Positions 29,599 through 37,791 of a stretch of 45,371 nucleotides of DNA are shown here, piece after piece. Every line of letters starts with the position of its first letter. The stretch's first letter is position 1. A program made the position numbers and the translations under genes. The stretch is from contig NZ_MQWB01000001.1 in NCBI RefSeq assembly GCF_002257665.1, positions 1 to 45,371 of the forward strand, in the 5' to 3' direction. Source of the DNA: Rubricoccus marinus (GTDB taxonomy: Bacteria > Bacteroidota > Rhodothermia > Rhodothermales > Rubricoccaceae). Under the pieces are notes generated by a model. The model saw only the letters and a list, made by a program, of their open reading frames with translations, did not search any database and was not told the DNA's origin.

Positions 29599-30320
29599 TA
29601 CTCGATGCGCGAGACCTCCAGGCCGTCGAAGTAGAACTGCTGGTCTTCGGACGAGAGGTACAGCGTCGTCATGCCGGACCACGGGGCCTCGACGACCGCG
29701 AGAAGGTGGTGCGCGCCGGCCTCGAACGGGTGGAGGCTGTTGAGGCCCGCGCCGCTCAGCTTCAGGGTGCCGCCCCTGCTCCCGCCTCCCACGTCGATCC
29801 GGAAGTCCAGGAGGTAGCGCGTCCGGCTCTCTAGTTCCAGCTCCACCTCCAGGCGCGGCGTGTACCGGTCCGTCTTCGGGGGGAAGAGCGCGTAGTTGCC
29901 GGTGCTGCTGCCGTTGTCGTAGGTCGTGATGCTGGTCTCGACCACGCTCGCCCCGTGGAAGTTGACGCGCCCGAGGTCGCTGTACGGGCGCTGAGCCGTG
30001 AGCTCCAGCTCAGTCAGGACGGCGCGAGGCGAAGGCTCTGAGGCCGTGCCTTCGGTCAGGATGGCGGCCCGCATCGCGTTGTCGAGCCGTGCGGCCGGAG
30101 ACGTCATCCGGTCGGGAGCACCAAGCGGGACCGTTACCCGCCGGAGCGTGGCCCGTGAGACGGCCGGGAGGTTGTTGACCCGCACCTGCGGCGTGATCTG
30201 GACCTGCGGGCGGGACTGGATCTGGACGCGGGGGCGCGTCTGCGGCTTCTGCGCGATGGCCTCTGGCGCGATCACCGCGGCCAGCAGGAAGAGAGAAGCG
30301 AGGGGGCGGAGCATCGGCAT
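29598..30320 (-). CDS. Secreted protein, unknown function
   Basis: A roughly 240-residue protein with a signal peptide (PMLRPLASLFLLAAVIAPEAIA, with APEA encoded by a word copy). A basic, Gln/Val/Pro-rich segment with repeating RPRVQIQSRPQVQITPQV follows. The remainder is a beta-rich region (RVNFHGASVVETSITTYDNG, RLEVELELESRTRYLLDFRIDVGG, MTTLYLSSEDQQFYFDGLEV) resembling a lectin-like jelly-roll fold. I do not recognise a family. The ATG at 30320 was chosen for the best signal peptide; 30314 is equally possible. It ends at a word palindrome followed by an intrinsic terminator. Confidence 0.75.
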   Translation of the reverse strand: MPMLRPLASLFLLAAVIAPEAIAQKPQTRPRVQIQSRPQVQITPQVRVNNLPAVSRATLRRVTVPLGAPDRMTSPAARLDNAMRAAILTEGTASEPSPRAVLTELELTAQRPYSDLGRVNFHGASVVETSITTYDNGSSTGNYALFPPKTDRYTPRLEVELELESRTRYLLDFRIDVGGGSRGGTLKLSGAGLNSLHPFEAGAHHLLAVVEAPWSGMTTLYLSSEDQQFYFDGLEVSRIE

Positions 30321-30409
30321 GGCAACGGGGAGCAGTGGCAGAGCGCGATGGAGAGGGTGAGCCTCCATCTCTACCTACCGGACCCCGCGCCGATGCCCGT
30401 CATGCCCCA

Positions 30410-30427
30410 GCCTCTGGCGCCAGAGGC
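30410..30427. repeat. Perfect word palindrome abutting the metallo-hydrolase stop
   Basis: GCCTCTGGCGCCAGAGGC begins at the base directly after the TAG stop (minus strand). A probable 3' hairpin. Confidence 0.9.
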
Positions 30428-31825
30428 CTACAGCTCTACGGTCTCGCCTCGGGCGGGCGCCGAGACCTTCCCGCCGACGCCAGCGGCCTCCATCGCGCTC
30501 GTGAGCTTGGCCTGCCGCTCCGGGTCGCCGTGGACGAAGAAAGTGCGCTGCAGCCTCTGGCGGTCCAGCTTGCCGATCCAGTCGATCAGGCCTGGCTCGT
30601 CGGCGTGGGCGGAAAAGGTGTTCATGACCTCCACCTCCATCTTGCGGCGGTGGACCTGCCCGAAGATCTTGACCTCGTCGCGGCGCTCTACGAGGCGGCG
30701 TCCCAGCGTGTGCTCGGCCTGGTAGCCGACGATGAGGACGGTCGAGCGCGGGTCCCCGATGGTGTGGCGGAGATGGTGCAGGATGCGGCCGTGCTCCGCC
30801 ATGCCGCTGGCGCTGATGACGACGTAGGGCGTCGTCATGTCGTTGAGTTCCTTGGAGCGCGCGGCCTTGCGGACGTACTCCAGGCGCTCCCAGCCGAACG
30901 GGTTGGGGTCGCTGCGCAGATACTCCAACAGATCGGCGTCGTAGCACTCGGGGTGCTGACGGAAGATCTCCGTCGCGTTGACGGCCAGCGGGCTGTCCAC
31001 GAAGACCGGGATGGGCGGCAGCGTGCCCTCGTTTTCCAACTGGTCCAGGTTGTAGACCAACTCCTGCGTACGCCCGACCGCAAACGCCGGGATGACCACG
31101 CGCCCGCCTCTGGCGGCGGTGCGCTTGACCACCTCGCCCAGCCTCGCCTTGGCCTGGTCGACGGGCTCGTGCTCTTTGCCGCCGTAGGTGCTCTCCGAGA
31201 TGAGCCAGTCCACAGGCGGCATCGGCGCGGGGTCGCGGAGGATGGGGCGGCCGGGGTTGCCGAGGTCGCCGGTAAAGCCCAGCCGCTTCTGGCGCCCGTC
31301 CTCGGTTACGGTGAGGGTGACCGTCGCCGAGCCCAGGATGTGGCCCGCGTCGCGGAAGACGCACTCCACGCCCGCCAGAGGCTCGAAGGGTGTGTCGTAG
31401 TCCAGGCTCACGAAGTGCGCCATCGCGCTCGCGGCATCCTCTTCGGTGTAGAGCGGCTCGACAGGCTCCTGGCCCTTTTTGCGGATCTTGCTGTTGAAAA
31501 AGTCGGCGTCCTTTTCCTGGATGTAGCCGCTGTCGCGCAGCATCAGCGCGCACAGGTCGCGCGTGGCGTGGGTGGTGTAGACGCGCCCGCGGAAGCCTTC
31601 GCGCCAGAGGCGCGGGATCAGCCCGGCGTGGTCGATGTGCGCGTGCGAGAGGACCACGGCGTCGATCGTGGACGGGTCGGCGGAGAACTCGCGGTTGATG
31701 GTCCGGGCCTCAGCGCGGCGGCCCTGGAAGAGGCCGCAGTCCAGCAGGATCTTGCCGCCGGCGACCTCGACGAGGTGCTGCGAGCCGGTGACGGTGTGGG
31801 CGGCGCCCCAGAAGGTGAGCTTCAT
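30428..31825 (-). CDS. Metallo-beta-lactamase fold beta-CASP hydrolase (RNase-like)
   Basis: A 465-residue cytoplasmic protein of the YsH1/CPSF73-like beta-CASP group. The metal-binding motif is SHAHIDHAGLIP (His61, His63, Asp65, His66). Further ligands are in RDAGHILGSATV and FTGDLGN. The beta-CASP insert spans about 230-370 (RVVIPAFAVGRTQELVYNLDQL, PVFVDSPLA, VVISASGMAEHGRILHHLRH). The end has TFSAHADEPGLIDWI and RTFFVHGDPERQ. Such proteins are usually RNA endo/exonucleases. The ATG at 31825 gives the standard start MKLTFWGAAHTVTGS. Divergent from the large T9SS protein. Confidence 0.92.
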   Translation of the reverse strand: MKLTFWGAAHTVTGSQHLVEVAGGKILLDCGLFQGRRAEARTINREFSADPSTIDAVVLSHAHIDHAGLIPRLWREGFRGRVYTTHATRDLCALMLRDSGYIQEKDADFFNSKIRKKGQEPVEPLYTEEDAASAMAHFVSLDYDTPFEPLAGVECVFRDAGHILGSATVTLTVTEDGRQKRLGFTGDLGNPGRPILRDPAPMPPVDWLISESTYGGKEHEPVDQAKARLGEVVKRTAARGGRVVIPAFAVGRTQELVYNLDQLENEGTLPPIPVFVDSPLAVNATEIFRQHPECYDADLLEYLRSDPNPFGWERLEYVRKAARSKELNDMTTPYVVISASGMAEHGRILHHLRHTIGDPRSTVLIVGYQAEHTLGRRLVERRDEVKIFGQVHRRKMEVEVMNTFSAHADEPGLIDWIGKLDRQRLQRTFFVHGDPERQAKLTSAMEAAGVGGKVSAPARGETVEL

Positions 31826-32075
31826 GGCGATGGGGAGAGGTGCGGCGCCAACATAGCCGCGCGCCCGCCACCTCTGGCGCGGCTGCCAGGCCTCTGGCGT
31901 TACCGTACGCGCCGGCGCGGTGGCCTCGCGGCGAGGGTGGGCAGGGTCGATATACAGTCGGCCTCCACGCAATCCTGTGGCTTCTGACCCCAGCGGTGTT
32001 CCTCTCCCTCTGGAAGGCATGGCAGCCATCGGGGTTTGCAGCTACTCTTTCGTCCATTCCTTTACGACTGAATCG

Positions 32076-34511
32076 ATGCGTCTCCTCGCTACCCTGCTCA
32101 TTCTCATTGCTCCTCTCGAGGCCATCGCCCAGTGGGAACGGGTCGACACATTCCTCGGCATTGAGCGCGGGTTTCAGGGAGATAGGGTTGGAGCGAGTGA
32201 TAGCCACGTTTTCTTCTCCGCACGTTCTGACCTAGGGTACGGGTATCGCATCTACCGATCAGCCGATGACGCTGCAACCTGGGAAGTCGCCTTCGAGGGG
32301 TTTCGTGACTTCTCAAGAAGCGCTTTCCTAGGCCCTCTGGGTAACCAGGTCGGCGCGCTTTTGATTGCCGACCGGGAAACTGCGCTGCTCGTCTCCAGCG
32401 ATGATGGGGAGACCTGGACTGAGCCCCTTCCTCGCCTCCCTGCTACAAACATCAGGGATGTGGCTTGGCTCGGCAGCGAGTACGTCATCATAGGCACGGA
32501 CTCGACATATCTGTCCGCCGACGTACGTACGCGATGGGTGTCGTTTCCGGTCACCGAGCCTCACCTCAGGGTGGCTGTCTATCGTGGTGTGGCATACGCT
32601 CTGACAGACGGCGGAACTGTACAGTCGTTGCGGTCGGAGGCGTGGATGGAGACAGGCGCCCCCGCAGCGACAGACCTGTGGGTGTCCGGCGAGAGTCTCT
32701 GGATCAAGACCGAGGATGGCGCGCTCTATACATCCCGTGATGGTGCGACTTGGGTCGCTAGGCAAACGGCTCAGCAGATGGCCTGGAACCACGTGGCACT
32801 GGCTCCTGGAATGCGTTTGCCTTGGGTCTTGGCAGACACCTCGCGGGCTTCCGAAATCTATCTCACGGACGATGAGGGGCAGTCAGTGGCATCTATCTCG
32901 GCCGGCTACCCTCAGGAGGATGGCGCACCATGCCCGTCAACCTTCGCCGTCACGCCCCGAGTCGTCATTGCGTACGTGTCCGGGTGTGAGGGGGCAAGCG
33001 AAAGGCACAACGAAGTCCTGCGCTATCCCTTTGAGACTCCGCAGACACTCGCTCTGCTCGACCCCTCGTTTGGTATCAGCGGGAAATCTGTGACGCCAAT
33101 AGCAAACGCAGGTGCAAGCGTTGTCGCAATATTTCAGCCCTCAGACCCTTCAGGCAGCGTCACCCTTCTCGGCAGCGGGGGTGAGGTGATTCGCATCCTC
33201 AACAATGGGGCACGAGACCTTGACTATGGGGCTCCCCGTAGCACACCGCCTGGAGTGTCACGTGCGCGAGACGCAGACATGGATGAGAAAGGCCGGGTTT
33301 ACGTATATGGTCAGGTGACCGAGCCTGCTACGGGTGCGCTTTATAGTATATGGCGTATCGGATTGGATGGTCGGCTAGACACGGCGTTCGGGAACGGAGG
33401 GTACGGCCTCCTCGCCGAGGATTTTTTCCAGTACATCACGACAGATGGTGCACGGTTACCGGACGGGTCGTTCATTCTCAAGGGCTCGCACCGACGCCAA
33501 GCCGCGTTTTATAAAGTGACGCCGGAGGGGTTGTTGGATCCATCCTATGGATCCAACGGTATCGTCTTCAATGGCGCTGGAGGGTCCGAGGACCCATTTG
33601 CAGTGGATGCTCAGGGACGTGTATTACAGGTTCGGAATCGTTTTGGTAAAGCACCGGACATCATTCGTTACATGGTGTCTGGCGAACGTGATATGACGTT
33701 CGGGACAGATGGAGCGGCCACGGTTTCACATCCTGACGGTGTATTCAACGCAACGGAAATCCGCATCGGACCGCAGGGGCGCATCTTCCTGGCTGGCGAC
33801 GATGGTGAGAGCCAGAGCCAGATAAACGCTGCTCATGTGGCTCGCTTCTTGTCCGATGGGCAGATCGACACATCCTTCGGACAGGGGTTCGGAGTGGCCC
33901 GGATCCTCATAGAGGGAGAAGAGATTGGCGCGATCTCGACCGCCGCGGTGACTGACGATGGGGGCGTGTACCTCGTAGGATCACGGTCGCGAGGCCGCTT
34001 CTCGGATTTTCTCGCGCTTCGGACCGACAGCGATGGGCTTCACGATATGACCTGGGGCGAAGATGGGCGTGTTCAACTCGATCTCGCATCGTCGCACGAC
34101 TATGGTGACGTGGTCGACATCGATGCAGATGGAAGAGTGCTGATCGGTGGGAGCATATTTGCTTGGGACCAAGAGAATCTGCGCCGCGAGATAGGTCTGG
34201 TTCGATTGCTACCGATGGAGCCTGTCGCAGCCGGCCCCCAACCGCCTGAGTCCTCTGGCGCGCTGACGCTCGCGCCCAACCCGACGCGCGGCCCTGCATC
34301 GGTTTGGTTGGAACTCTCAGCGCCAGAGGCCCGGGCTACCGTCGTCGTGTACGACGCGCTCGGCCGCGAGGTCGCATTGCTTCACGACGGGCCTCTCGCA
34401 GGCGGAAATCACGCCTTCGAGACGCCCGGTGGGATAGCGGCAGGAGTGTACCTCGTTCGGGCATCCCTAGGGGCGCGGGCTGTAACGCGCGCCTTTACCG
34501 TCGTGCGCTAA
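32076..34511 (+). CDS. Large secreted T9SS protein with BNR-like and delta-60 repeats
   Basis: An 811-residue protein with signal MRLLATLLILIAPLEAIAQ. Residues about 20-330 hold BNR/sialidase-like units (SSDDGETWTEPLP, TSRDGATWVAR). Residues about 380-700 hold delta-60-type repeats (LDTAFGNGGYG, LDPSYGSNGIV, RDMTFGTDGAA, IDTSFGQGFGV, HDMTWGEDGRV). The last 85 residues are a type A sorting domain for type IX secretion (LTLAPNPTRGPASV, VVYDALGREVALL, GGIAAGVYLVRAS, TRAFTVVR), so it is exported across the outer membrane and anchored or released. The body has lower GC (33 of 60 in one sampled line) and no dispersed word from the start to about 34250; the sorting domain has two copies, one per strand. 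Confidence 0.88.
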   Translation: MRLLATLLILIAPLEAIAQWERVDTFLGIERGFQGDRVGASDSHVFFSARSDLGYGYRIYRSADDAATWEVAFEGFRDFSRSAFLGPLGNQVGALLIADRETALLVSSDDGETWTEPLPRLPATNIRDVAWLGSEYVIIGTDSTYLSADVRTRWVSFPVTEPHLRVAVYRGVAYALTDGGTVQSLRSEAWMETGAPAATDLWVSGESLWIKTEDGALYTSRDGATWVARQTAQQMAWNHVALAPGMRLPWVLADTSRASEIYLTDDEGQSVASISAGYPQEDGAPCPSTFAVTPRVVIAYVSGCEGASERHNEVLRYPFETPQTLALLDPSFGISGKSVTPIANAGASVVAIFQPSDPSGSVTLLGSGGEVIRILNNGARDLDYGAPRSTPPGVSRARDADMDEKGRVYVYGQVTEPATGALYSIWRIGLDGRLDTAFGNGGYGLLAEDFFQYITTDGARLPDGSFILKGSHRRQAAFYKVTPEGLLDPSYGSNGIVFNGAGGSEDPFAVDAQGRVLQVRNRFGKAPDIIRYMVSGERDMTFGTDGAATVSHPDGVFNATEIRIGPQGRIFLAGDDGESQSQINAAHVARFLSDGQIDTSFGQGFGVARILIEGEEIGAISTAAVTDDGGVYLVGSRSRGRFSDFLALRTDSDGLHDMTWGEDGRVQLDLASSHDYGDVVDIDADGRVLIGGSIFAWDQENLRREIGLVRLLPMEPVAAGPQPPESSGALTLAPNPTRGPASVWLELSAPEARATVVVYDALGREVALLHDGPLAGGNHAFETPGGIAAGVYLVRASLGARAVTRAFTVVR

Positions 34512-34522
34512 CTGCTGGTGCG

Positions 34523-34855
34523 CTACCGCACGCGCTGGCGCGGTGGCCTCGCGGCTTCTTCCTCTGCCGAGAACTCCAACGTCGACGCCAGAGGCGCCCC
34601 CGTCAGCGCGCGCCGCGCGTCGCGCTCCAGGTCGAACCCCTCGTCGGTCACGATGGCCTCGACGGCTTCGAGCCGCTGGCGGAGGCGGGCGACCTCGGCC
34701 TCGGTTTCCCCGAGCGTGGCTTTAAGCGCGTCTGCGCTTTTCCCGCTCGCCTCTCGCTGCGAGCGCGAGAGGTGCTGCAACACCATCACGAAAAACCACC
34801 CGACGAAGACGACGGAGAGAATGTTGACGATGATGCTGAGAGCGACGGAATCCAT
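34523..34855 (-). CDS. Small PspB-like membrane protein
   Basis: A 110-residue protein: one N-terminal membrane helix (SIIVNILSVVFVGWFFVMVL), a Ser/Arg-rich link, then a coiled-coil region (ALKATLGETEAEVARLRQRLEAVEAIVTDEG) ending DLERDARRAL and a Glu/Arg-rich tail. The layout is that of PspB, which signals envelope stress to the Psp response; the LEAVEAIVTDE stretch is similar. No pspA or pspC is nearby, so the name is tentative. The start ATG at 34855 puts the helix at the N-terminus; the long in-frame upstream extension is not credible. Confidence 0.65.
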   Translation of the reverse strand: MDSVALSIIVNILSVVFVGWFFVMVLQHLSRSQREASGKSADALKATLGETEAEVARLRQRLEAVEAIVTDEGFDLERDARRALTGAPLASTLEFSAEEEAARPPRQRVR

Positions 34856-34908
34856 ACCTGGACGCTGGGGAGGCAGACCGAATATCGGCTCCGTCCCCGA
34901 CGGCTTTA

Positions 34909-34926
34909 GCCTCTGGCGCCAGAGGC
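34909..34926. repeat. Perfect word palindrome in a divergent intergenic region
   Basis: GCCTCTGGCGCCAGAGGC between the divergent PspB-like and GGDEF-EAL genes. One of the few paired copies not at a gene end. Confidence 0.9.
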
Positions 34927-35000
34927 CTGGCCCGGCTCTGCTCGCGGGGCCTGGTGCCCCGGGTGCTGGGCATCGCTGCGCCTGCCAAGCCGGGGCGCTA

Positions 35001-35021
35001 GCGGACCGATATCGCGTCCGC
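35001..35021. promoter_or_regulatory. Dyad upstream of the GGDEF-EAL gene (possible operator)
   Basis: Arms GCGGAC and GTCCGC surround CGATATCG, itself palindromic. It sits 59 bases before the start codon. An operator is possible; no regulator is identified. Confidence 0.3.
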
Positions 35022-35079
35022 CTTAACTGGGAGGGCCGATCTGCGATACCGAGAGCCACGTCTCCCGGAGCCCCACCAC

Positions 35080-37182
35080 ATGAGCATCCACACCTGGCAC
35101 CTCCTCGGTGTTGCCGTCCCGTACGTCCTCATCGCGACCGCGCTGTGGGGGATCGCCTCTGGCGCCGTCAAAGACGCCGTCGCGGTGGGCTCGCTCCCAG
35201 CCCGGTTCACGCTCGGCCGCGCCACCCTCCCAACCGTCCCCGTCGCCTACGTGCTCGGCTTCGCGGCAGTGGCGTTTATCTACGGCTGCGCGCTAGACCG
35301 CAACCACATGGGCGCCGCGCTCGGGGCGGACCCTCACGCGATGGCCCCGGGCGCCGACGCGTACCTGTACGGCCTCGCAGCGGCCTCGTGGCTCTCCGCC
35401 GTGCTTCTCGTGGTCCCGTACCTCTGGCTCCGGCGCGGCACGCGCGCGCTTCTTTCCGCCCCCGCCGAGCGCGACCAGGCCGAGGCCCGCTACCGCCTGC
35501 TCGCCGAGAACCTCACCGACCTGATCTGCCACCACCAACCCGACGGCCGGTACGAGTGGCTCAGCCCCTCGGTAGAGGCCATCCTGGGCTACGCGCCAGA
35601 GGCCCTCGTGGGCGAGGACCCCTATGAGCTGTTCCACCCCGACGACTGCGAGCGCATCCGCACCGAAAGCCACGAGCAGATCCTGAACGGTCAGGAGGCC
35701 AACACGCTTATCCAGTACCGCATCCGCCACAGCGAGGGCCACTACGTCTGGCTGGAATCGCTGACCGAGACGCTCCGCGACGCCAGCGGCGAGATCGTAC
35801 GGCTTCAGGTCACCTCGCGCGATGTCACCGAGCGGCAGGCCATCGAAGAGGAGCTGCAGCGGCAGGCGCACCACGACCCGCTCACGGGGCTCGCCAACCG
35901 CACGTTGCTAACCCTCCGCCTGGACGCCCTCGTGGCCTCTGGCGAGACGGACTTCGCCGTCCTCTACCTCGACCTTGACCGGTTTAAGGCCGTCAACGAC
36001 ACGCTGGGGCACAGCGTCGGCGATGAGCTTCTGGTCCAGCTCGCGTCGCGGCTGCGCCGAGAGGCTCGGCAGTGCGACACCGTCGCGCGGATCGGCGGCG
36101 ACGAGTTCGCGCTGTTGCTCACCGAGATCGAGAGCGAGGACGACGCCGTGGCCGCGGCCGCGCGCGTCTCCCACGCGGTCCACGCCCCGTTTGACCTCGG
36201 CGGGACGCTGCGCGAGGTCACGCTCTCGGTCGGCATCGTGCTCGGGCGCGAGGACCAGCAGGCCTCTGGCGACGTGCTCCGCGAGGCCGACCTCGCCGCG
36301 TACGACGCCAAGAAGAACGGCCGCGCCGGGTGGCGGCTGTTCACGCCCGCGCTGCGCGAGGCCAGCGACCGCCGCCGCCGCCTGGAAGCCGACCTGGAGC
36401 GCGCCGCCGAGCGGAACGAGTTGCGCGTGGCCTACCAGCCCATCGTGCGCCTCTCGGACGGCGCGCTGAGTGGCATGGAGGCGCTCGTGCGCTGGCAGCA
36501 CCCGGAGCTCGGGCTGCTCTACCCCGACGTGTTTATCAGCATCGCTGAGGAGATCGGCCGCATCGGCGAGGTGGACCGGTGGGTGATGCAGGAAGGCCTG
36601 CGCCAGTTCGAGCGCTGGGAGGCAGAGATGGGCCGCGAGATCGACCTCACGCTTTCGGTCAACTGCTCGGCCCGGGACCTCCACGAACCGCGCTTCGCCG
36701 AGCGCGTCCGGGGGATCGTCGGCGCGGAGCCGCGGCGCGCCGAGCGCCTCACGCTGGAGATCACCGAGAGCCTGCTCGTGGACGACCCGCAGCGCGCCGC
36801 CGCCGTGCTCCACGAGCTCCGCCGCGATGGCCTCCGCTTTTCCATGGACGACTTCGGCACGGGCTACTCCTCGCTGAGCGTGATCCACGCCCTGCCGGTG
36901 GACACCGTAAAGGTGGACCGGGCGTTCGTGCAGCGCATGCACGAGGACGCGTCCGCGCTCGCGATGGTGAACAACGTCGTCGGCTTCGCGCACACGCTGG
37001 GCAAGGACATCGTCGCCGAGGGCATTGAGACGCCTGAGCACCTAGTGGCGCTGCGGGAGATGGGCTGCGAGTACGGCCAGGGCTACCTCTTCGGCAAGCC
37101 TCTGGCGCCCGACGTGATGAGCACCCTGGTACGCGCCGATGTCCCCTCGTGGGCGCCGCTCTGGGAGTCCGTCCGGGCGTAG
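35080..37182 (+). CDS. Membrane PAS-GGDEF-EAL cyclic-di-GMP enzyme
   Basis: A 700-residue inner-membrane protein. Three hydrophobic segments lie in the first 125 residues. A PAS domain (about 135-265; LTDLICHHQPDGRYEWLSPSVE, GEIVRLQVTSRDVTERQ) is followed by GGDEF (about 275-435), with RIGGDEFALLL at 337-347 and an upstream RQCD inhibitory site at 330-333 at the correct five-residue spacing. The EAL domain (about 445-695) has E467-A468-L469, DDFGTGYSSL and EGIETPEHL. Both catalytic halves look intact, so it may make or break c-di-GMP depending on signals. The gene is oriented away from the PspB-like gene. ASG and PEA word-encoded pieces are common. Confidence 0.95.
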   Translation: MSIHTWHLLGVAVPYVLIATALWGIASGAVKDAVAVGSLPARFTLGRATLPTVPVAYVLGFAAVAFIYGCALDRNHMGAALGADPHAMAPGADAYLYGLAAASWLSAVLLVVPYLWLRRGTRALLSAPAERDQAEARYRLLAENLTDLICHHQPDGRYEWLSPSVEAILGYAPEALVGEDPYELFHPDDCERIRTESHEQILNGQEANTLIQYRIRHSEGHYVWLESLTETLRDASGEIVRLQVTSRDVTERQAIEEELQRQAHHDPLTGLANRTLLTLRLDALVASGETDFAVLYLDLDRFKAVNDTLGHSVGDELLVQLASRLRREARQCDTVARIGGDEFALLLTEIESEDDAVAAAARVSHAVHAPFDLGGTLREVTLSVGIVLGREDQQASGDVLREADLAAYDAKKNGRAGWRLFTPALREASDRRRRLEADLERAAERNELRVAYQPIVRLSDGALSGMEALVRWQHPELGLLYPDVFISIAEEIGRIGEVDRWVMQEGLRQFERWEAEMGREIDLTLSVNCSARDLHEPRFAERVRGIVGAEPRRAERLTLEITESLLVDDPQRAAAVLHELRRDGLRFSMDDFGTGYSSLSVIHALPVDTVKVDRAFVQRMHEDASALAMVNNVVGFAHTLGKDIVAEGIETPEHLVALREMGCEYGQGYLFGKPLAPDVMSTLVRADVPSWAPLWESVRA

Positions 37183-37187
37183 CCCGC

Positions 37188-37757
37188 TCAGCCTCTGGCG
37201 CCGGCTTCCGGGTGCGCGCCAGGGGCCAGGCGGCGCCAGGCGCGCCACGCGTTCGCGAGACCCCCGAGCAAGGCGAGGCCACCAACACCGAGGCGCCAGA
37301 GGCTCACGCGGTTGCCTGCGTGTAGTACGGCGGTGCCCGGCCGGGCCGGATCGAACCGGACCTGCACGGCGCGGCCGGCGGCATAGCGCGCGGCCACCTC
37401 GCGCGCGCGCGCGGCGCTCCGGTAGCCTCTGGCGGAGCCCGGCGAGATCTGGTCCGAGAGGTACGGCGTGCCGCCCACGGCGTAGCGGTAGCGCACCACG
37501 GCGCGGTGCTCCAGGCTCCCGAGCGGCCACAGGCCGAGATGCCTCTGGCGGAGCGGGGCGCGGCGGCCCACGCCCGAGTAGATCACCTCGCCCGGGACTG
37601 TAGGCCATGCCGCGAGCTCCTGCGCGCGGAGCACCCTCGCGCCTTCCGTCCACAGCGCGTGCCCGCCCGCAACAGCGAGGAGGGCGCCGAGCGCGAGCGC
37701 AGCGAGAGAACGGAGGCGGCGAGGCGGCACGAGGGGGGATGGCGTCACGCTGCCCAT
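37188..37757 (-). CDS. DUF3592 membrane protein
   Basis: A roughly 189-residue protein with one membrane helix near the N-terminus (SLAALALGALLAVAGGHAL) and another near the C-terminus (VSLWRLGVGGLALLGGLAN). Between them is the DUF3592 region: AWPTVPGEVIYSGV, HRAVVRYRYAVGGTPYLSDQISPGS and AARYAAGRAVQVRFDPARPGTAVL. Function unknown; the family is common in membranes of Gram-negative bacteria. Start uncertain: ATG at 37757 or GTG at 37784. It follows the aldehyde dehydrogenase gene by 34 bases on the same strand. The end HPEAGARG is word-encoded. Confidence 0.82.
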   Translation of the reverse strand: MGSVTPSPLVPPRRLRSLAALALGALLAVAGGHALWTEGARVLRAQELAAWPTVPGEVIYSGVGRRAPLRQRHLGLWPLGSLEHRAVVRYRYAVGGTPYLSDQISPGSARGYRSAARAREVAARYAAGRAVQVRFDPARPGTAVLHAGNRVSLWRLGVGGLALLGGLANAWRAWRRLAPGAHPEAGARG

Positions 37758-37791
37758 GCGTCGCCCCGCCGGGTAACGGACCACACAAAGC

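Noticed and set aside
32035-32052. Bacteroidota -33/-7 promoter upstream of the T9SS gene (TTTG and TACTCTTT)
   Set aside because: The spacing between the two elements is only four bases instead of about 20.
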